Assembly (NCBI RefSeq): GCF_037392515.1
Contig: NC_090280.1
Span: 23,193,118-23,257,117 of the forward strand
Length of the DNA: 64,000 nucleotides
Source of the DNA: Haliotis asinina
Taxonomy: Eukaryota > Mollusca > Gastropoda > Lepetellida > Haliotidae
Direction: 5' to 3'
The position numbers and the translations under genes were made by a program. Of the stretch, positions 32,201 to 43,887 are shown piece after piece (position 1 is the first letter of the stretch; every line of letters begins with the position of its first letter). Below the pieces are notes generated by a model that worked only from the letters and a program-made list of their open reading frames with translations, was not told where the DNA came from and searched no databases.

Positions 32201-34794
32201 GATATTGTCAACGTTTCATGCATTTTACCGTATTCTTAATTGTAAACCCAATATTGTCACGATTTTAAAAAGAAGCGTTTTTGAGGACAAAAACCCCATG
32301 AGTGAGTGAGTGAGTAGGTTGAGTTTTACGCCGCACTCAGCAATATTCCAGCTATATAGCAGCGGCCTATAAATAATCGAGTCTGGACCAGACAATCCAG
32401 TGATCAATAACATGACCATCGATCTGCGCAAATGGGAACCGATGACATGTGTCAACTAAGTCAGCGAGCCTGACCACCCCGTTCCGTTAGTCGCGTCCTA
32501 CGACAAGCAGAGTCGCTTTTTATGGCAAGCATAGGTTGCTGAAGGCCTATTCTACCCCGGGACCTTTACGGGTACTCGTCGATAAATCACTGTAGATTAT
32601 TTTTCCCATAATTTTCTTGCATCTGTGCATGGTCAGAGTTTTCAGGGTCAAATCACACACTCCTGACTGAAAATTGTAAACATGAAATTTTCATGCCATA
32701 CTTTCAATCGCTTTGATCTGATTCAGTACATATTATGTATTGTTAGTTTTGTGTTGATCTTTCGTATTTCAGCTGAGTGGCCCGTGCCCGTTTTTTGCTC
32801 ATTTAAAATATATGTCCAGGTGAGAAACAATGACATTACATAATTTTAAAGTGTTCGTGTATATTGGACATAACACCTGACACCGCTTGCCTTTGAAGCT
32901 GAAAGCCTTCACCACAGATTCTGGCTGTGTTCTCTTCCGAAAGTTCTATATCAACGGACGCCAGTAATGCCTTTTTGTTAGCGCTATGAGTAAACATGGT
33001 GTGGAGTTTGGAGCTATATAAATTGACACATTATTGTGTAGCTGTCATTAAGTCCTATCAGAACCACAAAGGTACTATCATAATAATGATTTAGAACATA
33101 ACGGTTCTATGTAAGTTGTATGCTAAGTTGCATAGATATGCGAGGTTCCTGTACCGTAAACAAAGGTACGTTCTTACTCACAGAGGACATCCAGTACATG
33201 TTCGTGACTCCAGTCAGACTCCAGCCCCTCCTCCACAGCCTGGCAGCTGTAGGTGTCTCCCTGGTTCTCTCCGCTGACCTGGGTTATTGTCAAGTTATCT
33301 CCACCTGTTGGAGACTCATCACCAGATTCTAGGAGGGTCCTGTCCCTCCTCCAGATGTAGGTCATGGTCAGTTGGGGGTGGTCCGGGGGCAGACTCCGGG
33401 ACGAGGAGTTGGAGCATGTGAGGGTGACATTCTCACCTGATACAGGTGAGGCAGGTCCGGTGATGGTAGGTGTGGTTGGCCTCTCTGTGAAAAAAATTTA
33501 ACAGCTTCGCCGAGACCTTAACACCAGTACTAATCAACATGGTTTTACGAAATGTGTGAAAAACATTTTAAAATATGAATCCACTGAGACATAATGAACT
33601 AAATGAACTGAATGAACTAAATGCTCTGACACTTTTATTAATGACGTATTCACCTTTATTGTCAATCAAATAAGCGCCAGCGACACGCTAATACTCCTAA
33701 TCGGTTTGTTGATTAAATGTTCTACACAACATTTAATCAGTTGGCTGGACTAATCCCAAGGTGCGGCGTAAAAATGACATTAGATATGCTCGTTGTTGTT
33801 ACCTTGACTGGCGCTCGGGATTATAGCAACAAGACAGGTGGATTCGGATATACTGCGAGTGAGTAGTTGGTTGGACTGTTGTTAACACGTAAGAACATTC
33901 CTTATATATATATATATATGTGGCTGCGATCTGTAAATAATCAAGTCTGGACCGGACAATCCCGTGACCAGCATCATGAGCATACATCTACGCAATTGGG
34001 ATACGATAACATGTGTCAACCAAGTCAGCGAGTCTGACTACCCAATCCCATTAGTCGTCTCGTGCGACAAGCAAGGGGTAAAGAAGACCAATTCTAACCC
34101 GGATCTTCACGGGTATACTGTGAGTAGGCTTGCCATGTGTAACTCGACAAAAGCACATGCATGCACACGCACGTACACACACACGAGTCTTTATATATGG
34201 TTAATTACGTTTTAGTTTAGACGCATTCTTTTACTTATCTACCGTTCTGTTAACTCCACTCAGTACTCACGTGCTACAACGAGGACATGTCTACATCCAG
34301 TAACTTTCTCTCCATTGCTTCCGTGACAGTAGTAAGTACCAGCGTCCTGTACAGTAACATTGTAGATGGTAAACCTCAGCTGTCCGGTCTGTGATGGTGA
34401 GTCCTCCCCGGTGTATCGTATCCTGGTAATGTAGCCATTGTTGAATACCCGTACACGGTGTGTCTTGGGCTGGACCAGTAACAGTCTCTTAGATACAGAA
34501 CCATTCCCCGCTAAATAATACTGGAAGCTGACATTTTCTGGGTTCATGGCCATGGTAACATCTTCACCAGCACGTGTAACAGTGTGTGGGTATCCAATTG
34601 TCATGGACACTAGAGCTGTATACGAAAAGGTAATTAGAATCAGAACTCAACAACACTAGATACAGACGTTAGACATTGCGTAAGATTAAAGTGAAAAGCA
34701 ACTTAATCAGAGATTCAATATATATTTCAGTTTTCGAAAACAGATACATACCGAACCCACATAGTGCTACGGACACAATGGAACCCAGAAACAT
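25747..34794 (-). CDS. Gene 2: Ig-superfamily receptor, three Ig domains, TM, tyrosine-motif tail
   Basis: Second complete member. Exons: signal 34752-34794, V-like D1 34271-34615, D2 33182-33484, D3 31319-31585, TM1 30743-30865, 22-nt 28700-28721, 56-nt 28267-28322, 22-nt 27909-27930, 56-nt 27530-27585, TM2 26853-26969 (optional), 16-nt 26274-26289, last 25747-25930. Without TM2 the sum is 1437 nt, 478 residues, no internal stop, all junctions in phase. It is the most compact copy (9 kb) because it lacks the intron insertion of gene 1. Tail tyrosines: Y-E-E-I, Y-Q-E-I, Y-L-T-V and Y-E-R-L. Ligand unknown; a surface recognition role is inferred from architecture. Confidence 0.75.
26402..26465 (-). 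repeat. tRNA-derived SINE head in gene 2 intron
   Basis: Minus strand TAGGCCAGTGGATAGGGTG and GGTTCGATTCCCC at A- and B-box spacing; same insertion site as 2031-2095, 45386-45450 and 63795-63858. Confidence 0.6.
26853..26969 (-). CDS. Gene 2 second transmembrane exon TM2
   Basis: 117 nt, phase 1 to 1. EGDANVDDIVPIVAVYSIML, an Ala/Val-rich run, then LVCRDVK. Same length and phase as in genes 1 and 3, and the hydrophobic character is kept by conservative changes, which argues that it is used. Confidence 0.65.
27530..27930 (-). CDS. Gene 2 tyrosine cassette B
   Basis: Micro-exon 27909-27930 (ERGCARH) plus exon 27530-27585 (RVVSYHREDENDGSYQEIE). Y-Q-E-I retained. Confidence 0.68.
27690..27850 (+). 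repeat. Partial dispersed SINE-like repeat
   Basis: TTGTTTAACGCCACACTCAA to ACCACGGGTAATTACACC; same insertion as 3470-3645 and 46563-46735. Confidence 0.6.
28267..28721 (-). CDS. Gene 2 tyrosine cassette A
   Basis: Micro-exon 28700-28721 (GKGCTCN) plus exon 28267-28322 (RVVTYTRDADTGGGYEEIV). Same lengths, phases and splice sites as in genes 1 and 3; Y-E-E-I retained. Confidence 0.68.
28722..30742. other. Gene 2 intron TM1 to cassette A
   Basis: Duplicated sequence, no exon recognised. 28845-28885 has a short tandem GAACGACATGTTTGTA repeat; 30588-30650 is an ACGCAC microsatellite. Confidence 0.45.
30588..30650 (+). repeat. ACGCAC/CA microsatellite
   Basis: ACACACGCACACACGCACAC tract; shorter copy in gene 3 at 49436-49480. 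Confidence 0.8.
30743..30865 (-). CDS. Gene 2 transmembrane exon TM1
   Basis: 123 nt, phase 1 to 1. Stalk RELNESGVVS, helix VPVTAVCSILIVIITVVVMV, basic end CRKQRRG. Confidence 0.82.
31319..31585 (-). CDS. Gene 2 third Ig domain exon (D3)
   Basis: 267 nt, phase 1 to 1, donor GTAAGG. GPDQIQFHG start, LEVEEGKPVTVRC, extra CNPAC pair, VTWWDTSRQ, QYTCHVNN, NLTLEVF. Both canonical cysteines and tryptophan present. Confidence 0.86.
32300..32575 (+). repeat. Dispersed SINE-like repeat, full length
   Basis: GAGTGAGTGAGTGAGTAGGT to CGGGACCTTTACGGGT in the D2-D3 intron. The gene 3 counterpart (51533-51612) is cut short after TCTATAAATAAGG. Confidence 0.8.
33182..33484 (-). CDS. Gene 2 second Ig domain exon (D2)
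   Basis: 303 nt, phase 1 to 1. Canonical C2/I-type domain: NVTLTC, TYIWRRD, GDNLTI, TYSCQAVEEG. One codon longer than gene 1 in the serine run after the first cysteine (NSSSRS). Confidence 0.86.
33910..34117 (+). repeat. Dispersed SINE-like repeat preceded by a TA run
   Basis: TATATATATATATATG, then the repeat core and GATCTTCACGGGTATACTG. A close relative lies beside each dead V exon (38005-38212, 56232-56440). Confidence 0.7.
34271..34615 (-). CDS. Gene 2 V-like Ig domain exon (D1)
   Basis: 345 nt, phase 1 to 1, acceptor TATACAG, donor GTGAGT. V-like domain with DAGTYYC in the F strand and VTGCRHVLV in the G strand, no B-strand cysteine (EDVTMAMNP), and no C-strand tryptophan (QYYLAGNG), a further departure from the Ig consensus. 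Confidence 0.78.
34752..34794 (-). CDS. Gene 2 signal-peptide exon (43 nt)
   Basis: Encodes MFLGSIVSVALCGF and ends in phase 1 at a GTATGT donor; joined to D1 it continues ALVSMT, giving a plausible cleavable signal. The frame is open back to another ATG at 34890 (MFIRKYCLVKLHY), so a longer N-terminus is possible; I prefer the inner ATG because gene 1 has the same 43-nt length. Confidence 0.6.
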
Positions 34795-34989
34795 TGTCAC
34801 TACTACGGTGAGCAGAAACTGACAGATACAGTCTCTGATATAATGCGTCACATAATGTAGTTTCACTAAGCAATATTTCCTGATAAACATTTCCCGGTGA
34901 ACCTTACGTTGTGCGACGATATTTCACTGTGAATGATATACGTTTTTTTGTGAATATGTCCTCCATCAACGCCCACATGGATACAATGT

Positions 34990-35180
34990 GTCAAACCCAT
35001 CTCTGGTGATCACCCACTCACGCACAGATTCATCCACTCACTCACCCACCGATTCAACTACTCACCAAATCACCCACTCACTCATTCACCTACCCATTCA
35101 CCCACCCATATTTACCTACCCAAACACTCACTCACCAACCCACCTATTCACACACCCATTCACCCACTGATTCACCAATC
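34990..35180 (+). repeat. CTCACCCA-type microsatellite upstream of gene 2
   Basis: Interrupted CACTCACCCA repeats, about 190 bp, within 200-400 bp of the gene 2 start; a matching tract lies upstream of gene 3 (54335-54590). Confidence 0.75.
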
Positions 35181-35199
35181 AGTTTTACTGCTTGTACGG

Positions 35200-38000
35200 A
35201 AAAGTACTGTGTTTGACTCGGGGTATCGCTACAAGTGATACCTATTTAAAATATTGATAATCTGTCTACAAATCTGACATGACGCGATAACGCTAAATAT
35301 AATTTCGCTGACAAATGAGTATTAAATGTTAAAATCTCAGTGCTTACAAATACATATTTTCACCTCCTCCACAGCATGGCTGCTTAATTTGAATACACCT
35401 CTCTACCCACACACCACTGCAACCCAACCACTCACACCGAGATTCACCCTCTCGTGAACTGTCAAGAGTAATATTCCCTCTATCAAACATTTACTATTTG
35501 ACCAGCCACGTCTTTCTCCTCTCACGTACACACATACAAAATATAATGCAGTACGAATATGGCAGGTAGCGTTTTGATGTGAAGAATGAAACACCACTCC
35601 GAAATTTTGATAGCAAGTGTAAACCAGCGGGGGAGGGAAAATCCCAGGGATATAGAAACGAGTTCCGTACTTCCGTAAACTTTGTGCGAAGCAGGTCTCC
35701 TGAACTATTTGTGATAGCTTGGTACACATGTCAAACATGATCCCAAGATGTGTGTTTTCGAGGTTAGACCCAGATATGGTTTCATATGGTTTCCCCGTTT
35801 GGAAATGACTTAGCCTGTGATTAAGGGGATGTCAACTTGTTCAGAGCAGATCTCGTAGCTAGCTTCGTAGAACTTGGAACACATGCCAAGCATAATTGAT
35901 CCCTTTCGGGGATTAGACCCGGACACGAATTTTTTTTAGGTTTCCATGTCCTTTGCAGATCACCCAAACGTTTGCTTTATCAAACGTGGTACACATGTTC
36001 GCTTTGTTCACCATCATCCCTAGATGTGTCTTTCGGGTGTTGCACCAGTGTGTGAAATTTGTTTGTTATTTTTTGTTTGGTTGGTTGGTTGGGTTTTTTT
36101 TCTTTGTTACCTTGAGAAGACGTTTGACATTGAAATTGGAACAGAACCTTAAAACTGTTCACTATTACTTCACCAAACTTGGCATATGGATAGGCCTGGT
36201 GGTATAGTGACGCCTTCTTTTAGGTTTGGATATCTGAATAAAATATTTTGGGCGTTTAGATGGCAACAACTTCGACCTCGACTGACTTTGGTGGTAGTGT
36301 TCTTTCTAGGAGCACAACTGTAAAACCTTACAAGCCTCCCACTCTACCATATGCACAGCAAAACACTGGCATACAGTTGCAGGGGATATTGATGACTTTT
36401 GTCTTAATGGTTCGTTCCTATTGACAGCAGGGTGATTATTTAGAGAGATATTCAATCTACATACCTCAAGGAATATACAAATAGTCCTTATAAACCTCAT
36501 TGCAAAATGCCTGCGATACTTGTGATCATATTCTGTCCTTCACTTGATGAAGGGAAGGAAGTAGCCCAGAAAAGTCGTGTTGTAAATAATAAAGACGTTG
36601 TAAATCCATACACGATGCAGTGGTTTGTCAGACAGCTTCTCCACAGTGACCGACTCCTGGTAGACTTGGTGAAGGATTTCACTTGATGTACATCACTGTA
36701 CTGTCGATCATCACTGTACATCACCATCAACAAAACCTTCCAAATTCAAACCTTGGCACACAGAGAATAGCTGTGGAATTCCTTGTTTTCGTTATGAGTC
36801 TTGACATGCATCATCAGAGGATCATCACATAAATACATATGTGCAAAAGTACACAATAAGATTCTGCCATGAAGAGCCTCCACATTAATCAAAACCCGGC
36901 CTTCCGAATTGATTGGCATACACAAAGGATTAACAGACTTAGAAGCGTTAGAATGGAAAATTCTAAAACAGTGAATCACCATGTTTGAAAGGTATTTTTG
37001 ACTAATAAGAATAAAGGAAACAGCTGTATGTGCTGCACTGCAACATGGCCATTACAGACAGTAACATTGGTGATTTATGGATTAAGCACGAACCAAAGTG
37101 AGTCAATGTGTTGCAATATGGAAAGAACTAGATGACATTGAAAACTCAGTATCTGAAAAAGTTAATACAGCGTCTACAAGTACAGTTAAGTTCTGTCTGA
37201 AGTGTTGCCAAAACCTTAGTGAAACGACACTTTGAAATGAAAAGTCAAGGGCTGTTTGAGTATAGGTAGGTTCGATTCTCCTCGTATGAAAACTTGTTGA
37301 AGTATGTTGCATTTTTGGCATTCATGCCATAAATGGTACATTATGTGACCAGTTTATATGCTTTGCTTATAATAGTCTCAGTGCTGTTGCGTATGTTAGG
37401 TTCTTCCTCGTTGCTTCCCTTCATCATACACTTTAACTCATGTCACTTGCTCGTCTCATGCACAGTCAAGCTCCCCACATCGCTCTTTGACACACATTCA
37501 CCTCTAACAGCAATACACATGAGGATAAACCGGACAAATGGACAAAATACATGTGGCACGAGGGTGAAAATAGTGCATTCTTTACAAACATTAGGTTACA
37601 CTTTCACACTGGTAACTCTTTTTCCGAAAGCAGCTGATTACACAAAAACATACATGATGGTACATTTGCTTTAACAAATGAGAACACAACCGCTGTGGTG
37701 GGATTAGGAATTCAAAATATAAAGCATGAGAAATATGCAGCACTCTGAGCTCAAAGAGATCACAATGAAGAAAGACAGTTACGAACACTCTTCAAATATA
37801 CTTTCGAATCAAAAACAAATTAACAAGCTCTAATCCTTAATTATTTTGGGAACCATTTTCAACTAATATCATAATTGTTACGGTTGATAAATTGGTATAA
37901 GAAGGTATAAGAAATATCCTTCGAAATATCAAAATATTACACAGACAAGTCTAAAATACTGCGAGTGAGTAGTTGGTTGCATGGCTGTTAACACTCATAA
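35200..38000. other. Spacer upstream of gene 2, duplicated upstream of gene 3
   Basis: 36000-37800 matches 54790-56060. A frame of 78 codons (36746-36982, 55592-55828) is open in both but the differences are not biased to silent sites, so I do not call a gene. 36060-36110 is a GGTT/poly-T tract. Confidence 0.45.
36530..36625 (+). mobile_element. Penelope-like element 3' remnant with hammerhead-like motif
   Basis: TGATGAAGG, then GTCGTGTTGTAAATAATAAA, then GACGTTGTAAATCCATACAC resembles the terminal region of Penelope-like retroelements, which often carry a hammerhead ribozyme. A second copy is at 55385-55465. No coding part recognised; old and partial. Confidence 0.4.
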
Positions 38001-38004
38001 ACAT

Positions 38005-38212
38005 TCCATATATATGGCGGCGATCTGTAAATAATCGAGTCTGGACCAGACAGTCCGGTGATCAGCACCATGAGCATACATATACGCAATTGGGATACGA
38101 TGACATGTGTCAACCAAGTCAGAGAGCCTGAGTACCCGATCCCCTTAGTCGTCTTTTACGACAAGCAATGGGTAATGAAGACCAATTCCCGCCCTGATCT
38201 TCACATGTATAC
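38005..38212 (+). repeat. Dispersed SINE-like repeat beside the dead V exon
   Basis: GGCGGCGATCTGTAAATAAT to GATCTTCACATGTATACT. Confidence 0.65.
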
Positions 38213-38341
38213 TTCCATCTTTAACTCCTAAAAAGCACACGCATGCACACGCATGTACACACGCACGTATACAACACACACGTATGGTTAATTACGTTTT
38301 ACATTCATTTACTTATATACCGTTCTGTTAACTCCACTCAC

Positions 38342-38690
38342 GTGCTACAACGAGGACATGTCTACATCCAGTAACTTCCTGTCCATTGGTTCCTTGACAG
38401 TAGTAAGTACCAGCGTCCTGTACAGTAACATTGTAGATGGTAAACCTCAGTTGTCCGGTCTATGATGGTGAGTCCTCCTCGGTGTATCTGATCCTGGTGC
38501 TGTAGCCAACTACTGTTGAGTACCTCTAGACGGTGTGACTTGGACTGGACCAGTAACAGTCTCTTAGATACCGAACCATTCACCCATACAAAATATAAGA
38601 AGCTGACATTGTCTGGGTTCATGGCCATGGTAACATCTTCACCAACACGTGTAACAGTGTATGGGTATCCAGTTGTCATGGAGACTAGAG
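38342..38690 (-). pseudogene. Dead V-like Ig exon upstream of gene 2
   Basis: Homologous to the D1 exons over its full length with splice-like ends, but 349 nt long (not phase-neutral). A net 5-nt loss after NSS shifts the frame, and TAG replaces CAG in the SPSQTG segment. The matching signal-exon site near 38960 has lost its ATG and donor. The same 5-nt loss is in 56611-56959, so it died before units 2 and 3 separated. Confidence 0.75.
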
Positions 38691-39237
38691 CTGCACTCAA
38701 AACAAATATTACTCATGAAAACAAGGCTGACATAAATATTCAAGCACATTATTTAAACCCTCTCAATATATTACAAGCTGACAGATACATGGCACGTATA
38801 CAGGCAAGCAAACGATATGTAAACCAGAAATTAAGGCGTCAAACTATCTAGTTTCTCTGAATAATATTTTATTAGAGAAATCTGGTCACTTATAAAAAGT
38901 CATGTAAAGCTCATGTAATTCAAATAATGTTCTTTTCAGCTGACAGGTACATGTCGCACGCACGTAAGCCCAAAAACAGAATGTAAGTCAAAAACCTAGC
39001 TACTGGCGTGGTAAATTCATACTGACACATCACGCACTTTAACAATTGTTTACAAGAGATGAAATATTTAGTTTCGATGGATAATATTTCCCTAGAAAAA
39101 ACGGTAACTTCCCGTTGAATTTTAACACATGCCTACGAGGTCTTAACCTTTAATAGTCAGTAATTAGGTGTTTACATTCATATGGACAGACAAGTAACGT
39201 TGATGACAGATTATTCACAAAACTGCTTTTGGTAGGT

Positions 39238-39385
39238 AATATTGCAGCTATATCGCACAGTTCTGTATATAATCGAGCCTGGATCAGACAATCTAGTGAT
39301 CAATAGTATGAACATCAACCTGCTCAGTCGGAATACCATGGTATTTCTCAACCAGGTCAGCGAGTCACCAGATTTCGTTAGTCAG
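39238..39385 (+). repeat. Partial dispersed SINE-like repeat
   Basis: Equivalent to 19383-19505; GCAGCTATATCGC to GTCAGCGAGTCACC. Confidence 0.6.
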
Positions 39386-39899
39386 ACAGATTGTTTTATT
39401 CATTATGCCGGCATATTTGCCCATAATACAGTTTACAGTTTGACGATATTGTGAGGGAATAAAGCGGTTATTTGAATATTCGACTGGAATAGTTAGTTGG
39501 CTATTATAAACATTTTGTAGCAGTGAAAACTAGTCATGCCGTATGTGCTGTTTCTTCTGACAAATGTGAAACATGAGGTTTTCAGTTTGAGTTTCAGGCC
39601 GACCAAAATTCTGTTGTTGTTAATGATCCCCGAGAAAGAGCCGTGAGACTTTCATCACCTCACAGAAATTAGGCAAGGAGCACTTCAGTATACTCTGCTT
39701 TTTCTTTCCTGCTTTTATTGTATTTTCTCAAACCGGCCTGGAATAGCTCAATAAAGTCCCAAGTGCTAAAACTGCCACATGTTAAGACATTAACTCGCAA
39801 GGTTCACCCGACGAAGGAAGAAGTTCACTGACTGAAATGAGAAATTAAAGGGATTCCACAGGAGGACAGAGGGGGACTACGGAGGTCTAGAGGTCCGAC

Positions 39900-40290
39900 G
39901 ATAAAAGTACAGTTTTAGTTGTTCTGTCGCCACAAATGCCGCCTTATACCAAGACGTCTCTTTCCTTGAAGACCCTCCGAGACATCGATAAACCCAGCCG
40001 CCGTTTCTGAACAGACTGATCCAACATTCATCAGTAGACAGCACTCTCTACCAATCACGTCGCTGCCACCCTCTTCCACTTGCAGTCGGCGTTGACGGTG
40101 TAGACGGGGGGTCAATGTCATTACACGGAAGGAGCGTGCCAGCCATACCAAGTCGTGGAAAGACTGTTCGTGTGCTGATGGCGTGTCCTAGTATTATAGC
40201 TGCCGTCCATAGTAAGGTCACGAATCTGCAGACTTTCAGTTTATGTCGTGACTCTTTCCGATCTCATAATTTCAAGCATCTTTAGAATAA
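39900..40290 (-). mobile_element. Degenerate Tc1-like transposase fragment, copy 1
   Basis: Minus-strand fragments RVTT, AISTRTVFPRLGMAGT and, in another frame, VLSTDECWISLFRNGGWVYR. T-D-E plus the following R-N-G-G-x-V-Y is the region of the second catalytic Asp in Tc1/mariner transposases. Frames are broken by indels and stops. The segment 39612-40500 is absent from the gene 1 side (near 19800-20230) and shared with 58195-58560. Confidence 0.65.
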
Positions 40291-40904
40291 AATAGGCATC
40301 TATTTAGAGAAAAACGTCGTATATTTTGGACAATTGCCTACGACAAGGCCGGATTTTGACGAGAGATAGTCCACATTGACATGTATATTTATTCCCGTGA
40401 TTTCACGGTTTTTATAGAAAAGAAAAGTGGGAAGTTTATTCTCTATTTGTAGATTTGATCAACCATGAATGATTTTGGGAAGGATAGGAGTTTCTTCAAA
40501 AATGTTAAATGGCGTACAAGCTATATACACTCGAGAACCTTCATGTGTTAAGCCTTGATTTGACGACAGGGTTATATCCTTAGCCAATATCTATTCTCTT
40601 TCTAAATAGCATGTGAACTGAATACACATGTAAACCTAATATCTAGTTTCGTCCAGAGATGATTGAACTGTTTTCACTATGGTTTGCCGAAAGGGATACG
40701 CATTTTAAATGGGATAAGACTGAAGTTGGTGTTTTAATAAGTGGTAGTATTCTCTCGAGAAGTGGCAGTTGGTATAATTGGTAGAAAATCTCTCGAGAGC
40801 GTGCCATTGTATACGTATCTGGGTATTAATTGCTTCTAATATATCATCGTGGAATAAGCATATTTGATGTGTTATTGAAAAATGGAGATTTTAAAACTAA
40901 CTGA

Positions 40905-41110
40905 CCATGCGTCCCAGTCTTAACCATGTCAAAGTTCACACTGGTAACGAATATCCGGGCCCAGTATCTCTAAAGCTAACAGAACCAAGGCGTTGTGCGT
41001 TTTTCTGTATTGAGTGTATATGGCCCAGGGCCAAATCCCCTGCCACATATGCCTTCGTGGAATACTTGCGACTGACCATCGATGCTTCGTCCCAACTATA
41101 TGATATAATC
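40905..41110 (+). repeat. Spacer repeat of unknown family
   Basis: CAAAGTTCACACTGGTAACG to TGGAATACTTGCGACTGACC; also at 20820-21000, and twice in tandem at 59163-59400 and 59403-59640. Confidence 0.55.
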
Positions 41111-41249
41111 TCAATTTCACAACAAAACAACGTCGTCGTAAGTTGGGGTTTTTTTTGTCTGTAAACGCGATTATCTGTGATAGCTAGAATAGAATAGAAT
41201 ATGGATTACAGTCACAAATCAGAGAGCCTAGTAAATTCAGTCAAGTATA

Positions 41250-43600
41250 TAACCTTACTTTCTTCTAGTCCGAGAAGTCTTTACTATTGCTATTCTATGT
41301 TAACTTAAATCTAATGGACATCTCTTTACTGTTTGTTTCCCTTTACACTAACTTCAGGTTGATGTGCAACGGTTCAGCCTTTATCGTATGGTTCATATAT
41401 TCTGCATTAATGTTTAAAATTGTTTATATAAGACTCTTAACACTACGTTGTTTTGTGAAAATGTAGATTCTGTGAACGTCCACAGTGGTGATGTGTAGAG
41501 TATTAATTGAACAATTATCCTGACCATTCTAGTATCTGTAACAAATCTACATGTGATGTTCAGGTCCTTTAATGGCTGATTGCTTTGTGAACATGTTGTA
41601 ATAATTAATTGTAAACCTTTCTGTTAAAGCCTAACCAACACGCCGTTCCTTCAATGACCTCACTGGTGACGTCAAAATGGTGGCCAGATCTTGACTCATC
41701 TGTCAAAGACATATAATCGGTTGGAAAATTTCTTTTTTCACATCTCACAACAGAATCATAAGATGGACTATTTCCAGATTTCATTTCCTCTTAATTCTGT
41801 CGGGAAGTGCAACCATTTAATTGCAAAAAGTTGATGCATGACTCAGTCTTCTGGAAACATGGGGTTACTGAAATACAAGAAGAATGAATAAAGTGAAGCA
41901 AATAGTTTCTGGTCCATTAACTAGGTAAAGATTACTCATATTGCCACATCAGTTTCAACATAATTTACAATAAATTCATGGCGATAATTAGAACATTCTT
42001 ATTTCCCTTTACTAATATGTTGTGTATGGGTTGGTACGGTCAAACCTCTTACCAAGAGAACTGATTCCCTAACTCTCTCGCACTGTACTATGACAAATAT
42101 TACATAGATTCATGCCATCAGTTTGAATAATTCTTCATGATATTTGACACTAAAATTATTCTTATTTTACTCCATGTGTCTGAGATTTGCTGAGTTAGAG
42201 AGCGTAACAAATATACAAACCATTCACATCTTTGTATGTAGAAGCTTTCTTGGAGTGAAAACATTGACACCAACCTACACAGTATTGGGTATATGTGACA
42301 AAAATCCTTTCTATATTCTTACATTTAAATGTTCCATGAAATATTGAATTGGACTATTATATATACCTAATTTAAGATAGCATATTTAATGCAGAACATG
42401 TGGTAAGATTAAAATGTTCCCTTGAACCGGACTATCACTCCACTCTCTCCTGCAGTTCTAAACCTAGAAGTTAAACTTTCTGAAAGGGTACTTTTGGCAG
42501 CATACCTCAAGTAACTAACAATTGCAAATTCGCCTTGGAAGAAAAGTGTCAGACAGGAATTAAAGACAGGAAACAGAAAGCAGTGGTGGTACTAGAAGAG
42601 CATGTCTTTGATGACTGGACGTGTTAATGACAGACTGGTAAATAAGTGGAAACATGAAGTAGTTGGAAACCATATTTTAAGAACCAGTCTGTAATGACGT
42701 CTTCCTTCCTGGTCATTAACGATCTATTACGCCCAGCTCGACTGAAAACTGTCTCGTGCCTTTGTCCGATCTGAAAACACGTACAGTTAAGATCGTTTTC
42801 TGTGTCACAGTACAGAAATACAAGGCTGTATCGTTTTCGAAGGGTGTTATTTCACATTCCATTTGTAACTTCAGCATTTATCATCCAAAACTGTGTTCCA
42901 CGGGAGATATGGACTGTGTCAGATCAGACGACATCTCGTAGGAGATATCGTTTTGACAGTAGATTTTCCACAAAGCCCTGACAATGCTATGACGTCATGA
43001 ACTTGATAACGTCACAATGTTATGACATCGATGCACTGGAAGTCTGATGGCAGTGCTCTGTTCAGACATGTACAGTTTTCACTGAAAACTAATCAAGATT
43101 GATTTTTGGATGATAAACAGAATCTCACTCTCGTGTCTACTGATATCAATTATATCAATACCCGTTGGTAAAGGTGAAAATATCCTTGCCAAGCCTCGGA
43201 TATTTGTTACCAACTTGTGTTGATATATTTGATATCAGTAGACATTTCGATGAGATTTTCTATTGTCTTTTACCAGAGTGGTTGACTGATATCTGCAGGA
43301 AACGGGTTGTTAACAGTTGTTCAAATGTCAGCTGGTGTTAAGCTACAGATCACGATACGTCAGTCCTAAGACAAATACTTCCTGAGGAATACATTCTAGG
43401 CAGAGTGATACCAATACAGAAGTAGGAAAGCAGTACTGTGAATTCTGTTCATTCCTGTACAATAAGGGAGATCTGTTTGAAGTAATCTGGTTGATCAAAT
43501 TTGCAGCATTTAAAAATAATGTAAAACTTTTAAAGCATTTATAGAAGACATAAAAACAACGATTCAAAGATTTTTAACGATTCTTATTGAATCGTGTGTG
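41250..43600. other. Duplicated spacer between genes 2 and 3
   Basis: Aligns with 59750-62020 and, less the LINE fragment, with 21120-24395. No exon recognised. TGACGTCA near 42992. Confidence 0.5.
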
Positions 43601-43605
43601 AGACT

Positions 43606-43675
43606 GTTAGTCCGTGCGTGCGTGCGTGCGTGCATGCGCGTGTGCCTGTGCATCCACGTGCGCGTGTGCATGTAT
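43606..43675 (+). repeat. GTGC microsatellite
   Basis: GTGCGTGCGTGCGTGCATGC-type tract. Confidence 0.8.
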
Positions 43676-43887
43676 GTTGCAAATGGGTATTATACTTATG
43701 TAGAGTTTTATTTGAGGTGCTGACAATCAAAAGATCACAATCGGAAACCGATCCGTTATTGATGACTTATGGAATTAAGAAATTGTGGAGCCTTAGTCGA
43801 CAAGCCCATCCATTTAGCTCATGTGCAAATTACCATGTGCAATCCTATTGTGTGTGTAGTGTTTGATATATAGAGAAACCTAAACTA

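Noticed and set aside
36746-36982. 78-codon frame conserved at 55592-55828
   Set aside because: The whole region is a recent duplicate. Most of the differences between the copies change the amino acid, so there is no sign of protein constraint.
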